From Paenibacillus sp. PL91 (GTDB lineage Bacteria > Bacillota > Bacilli > Paenibacillales > Paenibacillaceae): a stretch of 64,000 bases of DNA. The notes beneath the pieces are model-generated. The model ran no database searches and was not told the DNA's origin. It was given only the letters and a program-made list of their open reading frames with translations. Every line of letters starts with the position of its first letter. Within the stretch, counting starts at the first letter, position 1. Both the position numbers and the translations under genes were made by a program. Positions 59,478-64,000 of the stretch are shown piece by piece. The stretch covers positions 620,001 through 684,000 of the forward strand of contig NZ_JABBYG020000001.1 in the NCBI RefSeq assembly GCF_012935325.2, read 5' to 3'.

Positions 59478-60487
59478 GTGAACAACAAAACATCGCGCAG
59501 GCAAATAAAGATGAGAGCCCGCTTCGCAAGCAGCCGCTGCTCGTCCTCATCGGCCCAACAGCGGTCGGTAAGACGCGCATGAGCCTGGACATAGCAAAAG
59601 CTTGGAATGCCGAAATTATATCCGGTGATTCGATGCAGGTCTACCGGGGCATGGATATCGGAACGGCCAAAATCGCTCTAGATGAGCGCGAAGGGATTCC
59701 GCATCATCTTATCGATATTTGCGAGCCGGACGAGTCGTATTCGGCTGCCGATTTTCAAGCGGGCGCAACGGATGCGATTGCTCAAATTGCTGCTCGGGGA
59801 AAGCTGCCTTTTATCGTTGGCGGAACGGGCCTTTATGTCGAATCGGTTTGTTATCAATTCCAGTTCGCCGACATAGGCTCCGATGAAGCTTTTCGTTTGG
59901 AGCAAGAGCGTTATGCAGCTGAATTCGGTGCGGAGGCGCTGCATGGGAAGCTGGCTGCGATTGACCCCCCTGCGGGGGAGCGGCTGCACCCTAACGATCT
60001 GAGGCGTGTGATTCGCGCGCTTGAGGTGTACCATTTGACAGGGCAGACCTTTTCGGAGCAGCAAGCGGGGCAAACGAAGGAATCTCCCTACGAGCTTTGC
60101 CTCATCGGTTTGACTATGGACCGTGCAGCGTTGTATCGTAGAATAGAGCAGCGGATAGATTTGATGATGGAGCAAGGACTGGTAGATGAAGTGAGGCATC
60201 TGCTTGAACGAGATTTGCCGCCTGCCGCAGTTGCGATGCAAGGTCTAGGCTATAAGGAAATCGCAGATTATTTGCGCGGTAATTGCACGCTGGAAGCAGC
60301 TATCGAGAGGTTGAAAAGAGATACGCGCAGATTTGCCAAACGCCAGCTTTCGTGGTTCCGCCATATGAATGACATTCATTGGATCGACATGGGGGAAAAT
60401 TTTCACAACAATTTGGAAGTCGTTCATGGTATAATAGCAGGAAAGTTTCAAGTTTATCTTGAATATACTTCTAATCAATCTTTTTAA
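59474..60487 (+). CDS. miaA: tRNA dimethylallyltransferase MiaA
   Basis: MiaA adds a dimethylallyl group to A37 of tRNAs that read U-starting codons. The protein is 337 aa. The P-loop is GPTAVGKT near residue 30, followed by ISGDSMQVYRGMDIGTAK and HHLIDICEPDESYSAADFQ. LDPPAGERLHPNDLRRVIRALEVY is the substrate area (here IDPP). The start is TTG 59474, overlapping the previous stop (TTGA) with GGAGTG upstream. An ATG-free N-terminal extension of about 20 residues precedes the conserved core. Confidence 0.95.
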   Translation: MSEQQNIAQANKDESPLRKQPLLVLIGPTAVGKTRMSLDIAKAWNAEIISGDSMQVYRGMDIGTAKIALDEREGIPHHLIDICEPDESYSAADFQAGATDAIAQIAARGKLPFIVGGTGLYVESVCYQFQFADIGSDEAFRLEQERYAAEFGAEALHGKLAAIDPPAGERLHPNDLRRVIRALEVYHLTGQTFSEQQAGQTKESPYELCLIGLTMDRAALYRRIEQRIDLMMEQGLVDEVRHLLERDLPPAAVAMQGLGYKEIADYLRGNCTLEAAIERLKRDTRRFAKRQLSWFRHMNDIHWIDMGENFHNNLEVVHGIIAGKFQVYLEYTSNQSF

Positions 60488-60504
60488 GACGGGGGTAACG
60501 TCCA

Positions 60505-60750
60505 ATGAACAAATCGATCAATATTCAAGATACGTTCCTAAATCAGCTTCGCAAAGACAACATACCGGTTACGGTTTTTTTAATGAATGGCTTTCAAATT
60601 CGGGGCGTTATTAAAGCGTTCGATAACTTCACTATTATCATTGACAGCGAAGGTCGTCAACAAATGGTATATAAACACGCTATTTCGACGTTTACCCCGC
60701 AGCGCAACGTTTCTCTTATGCAGCAGGATCATAACGGATCCGACTCATAG
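60505..60750 (+). CDS. hfq: RNA chaperone Hfq
   Basis: This is an 81 aa protein with the Sm1 motif ([22 protein letters not shown]) and Sm2 ([10 protein letters not shown]). It should form the hexamer that binds small RNAs and mRNAs. The GGGGG site lies before the ATG. It lies 17 nt after miaA, as in many bacteria, and is followed by a terminator. Confidence 0.97.
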   Translation: MNKSINIQDTFLNQLRKDNIPVTVFLMNGFQIRGVIKAFDNFTIIIDSEGRQQMVYKHAISTFTPQRNVSLMQQDHNGSDS

Positions 60751-60808
60751 GGAAGAGCAGTAGTGAAACTTTCTAACAACGTGTATCGTTTAACTAGATA
60801 GCGGCATG

Positions 60809-60850
60809 CAAGAGCAACCCGCTCCAAGCTGGGTTGCTCTTGTCATTTTG
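60809..60850 (+). terminator. Terminator after hfq
   Basis: A 12-bp perfect stem (CAAGAGCAACCC with GGGTTGCTCTTG) has a 10-nt loop, followed by TCATTTTG. Confidence 0.88.
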
Positions 60851-60899
60851 TGGCAAAAATAGATAGACGAACTTTGGATCAACAGGAGGGGAGTCGGCA

Positions 60900-63401
60900 A
60901 TGGCTGAACGACCACGCAGACAGACTGCACCGAAACAGAAGAAGAAAAAGAAAATATCGGGGAAAAAATGGTTTTATGGTTTGTTTTTTACGGCGGTAAT
61001 CGCTATCGTATGCGGCATTATCGGCTACTTGCTTATTGTGTTGAACGGTGAGCGTGTGTTGACCGAGAATGCCAATAAGCTGGATTTAGGCGAAGCGTCA
61101 ATTATTTATGATGCGAAGGGCGAAGAGATTGCGAGATTGTCAGATCCGAATGAAAATCGCGAGCTTGCAGAGTTCTCGGAAATTCCGAAGCAATTGCTTA
61201 ATGCGATTGTCGCAACGGAAGATCAGCGCTTCTATGAGCATTCTGGAATTGATTTCTTCGCCATCGGGCGAGCAGTGGTGAAGGACGTTATAGCCCGCAG
61301 TGCTGTTGAGGGTGCAAGCACAATTACCCAGCAGCTTGCCAAAAACGTGTTTCTGACGGCAGACAAAACGTTCTTCCGTAAAGCGACTGAAGCCTCAATC
61401 GCTGTAGCGCTTGAGAATAAAATGTCCAAGGAAGAAATATTAGGCATGTACTTGAACCGGATCTTTTTCGGGAAAAGGGTTCATGGCGTTAAGGAAGCTG
61501 CGAGATATTATTTTGACAGCGACCTGGATAAGCTCGAGCTGTGGCAGATCGCTACGATTGCCGCTATGCCGAAGGCGCCTAACCGCTATAATCCGATAAA
61601 TCATCCAGAGGATTCGATGAACCGGAGAGCAGTCGTATTGAAGCTTATGTATGATCAAGGATATATTACGGCAGCTGAGATGGAGGAAGCGAAGGCGGTC
61701 GTATACGAGGTTCCAAAAAACTTTGAAGAGCGAAATACGGACAAGTATCCGGCTTTTGTGGACTACGTCGTTGAAGAGGCAATGCTGAAAACGAATAAGT
61801 CCGAGGAAGAGCTTCGGATCGGCGGGTACCGCATTTACACCTCTCTTAACCAGCAAGCGCAAATCGCGCTGGATACACAGTTTGCCAACGATGAAAACTT
61901 TGAGGAGAGCAAGGATGATCAGCAGGTGGAAGGCGCGATGATTATTATCGATCACCGCGACGGCACAATCCAAGCTTTATCAGGCGGTCGGGATTATGTG
62001 AAGAAGGGGCTTAATCGCGTTGAGGTTGCCCGTCAGCCAGGTTCAGCCTTCAAGCCCATCATTTCATACGGTCCAGCGCTTGAATCAGGCGATTACTACC
62101 CATGGACTGTGCTTGCTAATGACAAGAAATGCTACGGCAATTATTGCCCGACCGACAGATGGGGAGCGACGCCGGTCTCGATGACCCAAGCGATCAAGGA
62201 TTCACGTAATCTGGCGGCTGTCTGGATGCTGAACCAAGTAGGGCTCAAAAGCGGATTTGCTTTTGCGAGCAAGCTTGGCTTTGCCTTGGAGAAGGATGAC
62301 CGTAATCTAACGGCAGCGCTTGGAGGTTTAACAAAAGGCGCAACACCTATCCAAATGGCAACAGCGTTTAGCGTCTTCGCTAATGGCGGCAAATCGGTAG
62401 ATACGCATACGATCACTAAGATCGAAGGGAAACAGATCACGCCGTATATTTATAAAGCCCCAGCACCGAAGCAGCTGATGTCTGCCGATACCGCCTATTA
62501 TTTGACTGAAATGATGCAAACGGTCGTTCAGAAGGGCGGTACGGGTACGCGTGCGGCAATCGATCGTCCTTTGGCGGGCAAAACAGGCACAACTCAGCAT
62601 GGTATTCCGGGTTATACAGGCTCGGGTATCCGTGACGCTTGGTTTGTCGGTTACACGCCGGAGTGGACAGCAGCGGTATGGATGGGATACGATAAGACAA
62701 ATAAGGACCACATCCTAAAGACTGGAAGCAGTCAAGCCGCATCCATGTTCTCGAAGGTTATGAGATCCGCAATGAAAGATGTACCGAAGTCTAGCTTTAT
62801 TAAACCGCAAGGCATTAAAGAAGATAAGCCGCCGGCAACTATAACGAATTTTAACGCGACATATATTCCTGAAGAGATGAGAGTCCAACTAACTTGGGAT
62901 CCTTATCCGGATGGAAAGGTCACTTATCAAGTATTCCGAAAGGAAGCTTCGGAGAGTGAATTCATTCAATTCGTAGATTCGCTTGAATCAACCGGGGTTG
63001 ATGATATGAGCGCATTCCCGGGAATGACCTATGAATATTATGTTGTTGCTTATGATGCTGAGAATGACCAATCAAGCCCGCCATCCCAGAAAGTCAAGGT
63101 TGTCATTCCGGAGACGGAAATGATTCCTGAAATTCCGATGGAGCCGGATCCAAACAACCCTGATGGCGGTGAGATAACACCACCAATCGACGAGGGAGAG
63201 GGTGAGGCAACGCCTGATCCAGGTGACGGTACCGAGCTTCCAGAGGTAACGGAGAATCCTGGAACGGTTGAGCCAAGTCCCACACCTACCCCAGGCAATG
63301 GAGAAGGCAACGGTCAAGGCAATGGAGAAGGCAACGGAAACAGCACCAATGCTTTAGGAAACTCTGAAACCGGCGGCAATTCGCAAGGAACGGGTGGTTA
63401 G
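60900..63401 (+). CDS. Class A penicillin-binding protein (PBP1A type)
   Basis: This is an 833 aa bifunctional peptidoglycan synthase. A basic N-terminus and a membrane anchor (residues 25-50) lead to the GT51 glycosyltransferase domain (VATEDQRFYEHSGIDFFAI, ASTITQQLAKNVFL). The transpeptidase has SAFK in RQPGSAFKPI (active Ser), SRN in KDSRNLAAV and KTGTT. A fibronectin-III-like segment (about residues 650-740) and a Pro/Glu then Gly/Asn-rich tail of about 90 residues end it. GGAGGGGAG precedes the ATG. Followed after 2 nt by a lipoprotein cyclophilin. Confidence 0.95.
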   Translation: MAERPRRQTAPKQKKKKKISGKKWFYGLFFTAVIAIVCGIIGYLLIVLNGERVLTENANKLDLGEASIIYDAKGEEIARLSDPNENRELAEFSEIPKQLLNAIVATEDQRFYEHSGIDFFAIGRAVVKDVIARSAVEGASTITQQLAKNVFLTADKTFFRKATEASIAVALENKMSKEEILGMYLNRIFFGKRVHGVKEAARYYFDSDLDKLELWQIATIAAMPKAPNRYNPINHPEDSMNRRAVVLKLMYDQGYITAAEMEEAKAVVYEVPKNFEERNTDKYPAFVDYVVEEAMLKTNKSEEELRIGGYRIYTSLNQQAQIALDTQFANDENFEESKDDQQVEGAMIIIDHRDGTIQALSGGRDYVKKGLNRVEVARQPGSAFKPIISYGPALESGDYYPWTVLANDKKCYGNYCPTDRWGATPVSMTQAIKDSRNLAAVWMLNQVGLKSGFAFASKLGFALEKDDRNLTAALGGLTKGATPIQMATAFSVFANGGKSVDTHTITKIEGKQITPYIYKAPAPKQLMSADTAYYLTEMMQTVVQKGGTGTRAAIDRPLAGKTGTTQHGIPGYTGSGIRDAWFVGYTPEWTAAVWMGYDKTNKDHILKTGSSQAASMFSKVMRSAMKDVPKSSFIKPQGIKEDKPPATITNFNATYIPEEMRVQLTWDPYPDGKVTYQVFRKEASESEFIQFVDSLESTGVDDMSAFPGMTYEYYVVAYDAENDQSSPPSQKVKVVIPETEMIPEIPMEPDPNNPDGGEITPPIDEGEGEATPDPGDGTELPEVTENPGTVEPSPTPTPGNGEGNGQGNGEGNGNSTNALGNSETGGNSQGTGG

Positions 63402-63403
63402 TA

Positions 63404-64000
63404 ATGGTGAATAGAAAGAGAACGCGATTCCTTTTTTTGATCGCTATTGTCGCAGTCGTCATGCTTATGGCAGGCTGCGGCAATAGCGGTTCAGGCCAAA
63501 CAGGCGGGAAGAGCGAAGCAGCTTCTGCTAAGACGATGAGCTGGGATAAGATGCCGGAAATGCAGATTGATCTTGATAAATCGTACTTAGCGAAGTTTCA
63601 AACGACGAAAGGCGACTTTACCGTCGAGCTGTTCGCGGATGTAGCGCCCGTAACCGTAAATAATTTTGTGTTTTTGGCGCGAGAAGGCTTTTATGAAGGG
63701 TTGTCGTTTCACAGTATTATTGAATCCTTCATGATCCAAAGCGGTGATCCAAAGGGCAACGGAACGGGTACGCCAGGCTATTCCATTCCTGATGAGCTAA
63801 GCACGGAAATCAAGTATGAGGAAGGCATTGTCGCAATGGCTAACGCGAGCAAGCCTAATTCAGGAGGCAGTCAGTTTTTTATTTGCACGGGGCCTGATGC
63901 GGCAAATTTAAACCGAGAGCCTAATTACACGATTTTTGGCAAAGTAAAGAGCGGCATGGACATCGTCCAAGCCATTTCGAAAACACCATTGAAAAACAAT
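63404..64000 (+). CDS. Lipoprotein peptidyl-prolyl cis-trans isomerase, cyclophilin type (3' end missing)
   Basis: The frame runs from ATG 63404 to the right edge (199 codons visible). The signal peptide ends LMAGC, so the Cys near residue 25 is lipid-modified and the enzyme sits outside the membrane. The cyclophilin domain reads FQTTKGDFTVELFADVAPVTVNNFVFLA, then FHSIIESFMIQSGDPKGNGTG, SQFFICTG and FGKVKSGMDIV. In most cyclophilins the FH-R-I position holds the catalytic Arg; here it is Ser. It lies 2 nt after the penicillin-binding protein gene, so it is likely in its operon. Confidence 0.9.
   Translation, partial: MVNRKRTRFLFLIAIVAVVMLMAGCGNSGSGQTGGKSEAASAKTMSWDKMPEMQIDLDKSYLAKFQTTKGDFTVELFADVAPVTVNNFVFLAREGFYEGLSFHSIIESFMIQSGDPKGNGTGTPGYSIPDELSTEIKYEEGIVAMANASKPNSGGSQFFICTGPDAANLNREPNYTIFGKVKSGMDIVQAISKTPLKNN

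Overview
The window looks like a chromosomal segment of a spore-forming, low-to-mid GC Firmicute of the Paenibacillus/Cohnella type. Supporting signs are strong Shine-Dalgarno sites with frequent GTG/TTG starts, a CotE spore-coat gene followed (after one inserted gene) by mutS-mutL-miaA-hfq as in Bacillales, a parE-parC pair, YqkE- and YxcD-type small proteins, an orphan sporulation-type histidine kinase, and many sugar-import and regulatory genes. I see no rRNA, tRNA, CRISPR array, insertion sequence or prophage.

Layout. 1-3100: 3' part of an ABC exporter, purT behind a leader that can fold over its own ribosome binding site, and a small YqkE-like gene. 3.2-6.5 kb: a Cys-rich mini-protein, an SGNH hydrolase and an ABC-2 transporter pair. 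6.5-11 kb: topoisomerase IV (parE-parC). 11-15.5 kb: MarR regulator, a leftward trio (methyltransferase, pseudouridine synthase, CapA-like phosphoesterase), a PAP2 phosphatase without a normal start codon, and a mini zinc protein. 15.6-22 kb: araA with a strong promoter and two AraR-type operators, then a three-gene sugar ABC importer. 22-25.8 kb: a Fur-controlled heme monooxygenase, a Trp/Asp/Asn-rich secreted protein, and cidR facing cidAB. 25.9-39.5 kb is an accessory stretch of regulators and orphan domain proteins: TerD-vWA, PhyH, AraC, a second CidR-like LysR facing a thioesterase, a zinc-finger/NDT-like protein, a YHFT-motif protein, VOC, AraC-GyrI, a frameshifted Rrf2 gene, an XRE remnant, DUF2892 and Crp/Fnr. 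39.8-51.1 kb: orphan histidine kinase, spore-type GH18 enzyme, carbonic anhydrase, M32 carboxypeptidase, a nitrate/sulfonate/thiamine-precursor-type ABC importer and an ArAE-family membrane protein. 51.2-64 kb: three tandem hairpin repeats, cotE, a GC-rich amidoligase-like gene, mutS, mutL, an RsmJ-like methyltransferase, miaA, hfq, a class A penicillin-binding protein and the start of a lipoprotein cyclophilin.

How things work together. araA and the neighbouring importer may serve pentose uptake, with AraR (not encoded here) as repressor. The two LysR genes at 23.7 and 29.1 kb are paralogues. Each faces a different target across a 39-bp block that is 31/39 identical in the two places, so they probably share or cross-read an operator. 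The Crp/Fnr gene and the DUF2892 gene beside it share TGTGAC-N3-GTTAC sites. mutL, the methyltransferase gene and miaA overlap by 4 nt each and are probably co-translated from one mutS-mutL-miaA-hfq transcript.

The most unusual items are the shared CidR-type operator, the tandem hairpin repeats upstream of cotE, the amidoligase-like gene inserted between cotE and mutS, the structured purT leader, the 3-codon minicistron in front of the histidine kinase, and two decayed regulator genes. All calls rest on reading the sequence and on recall of protein families; no database search was run.
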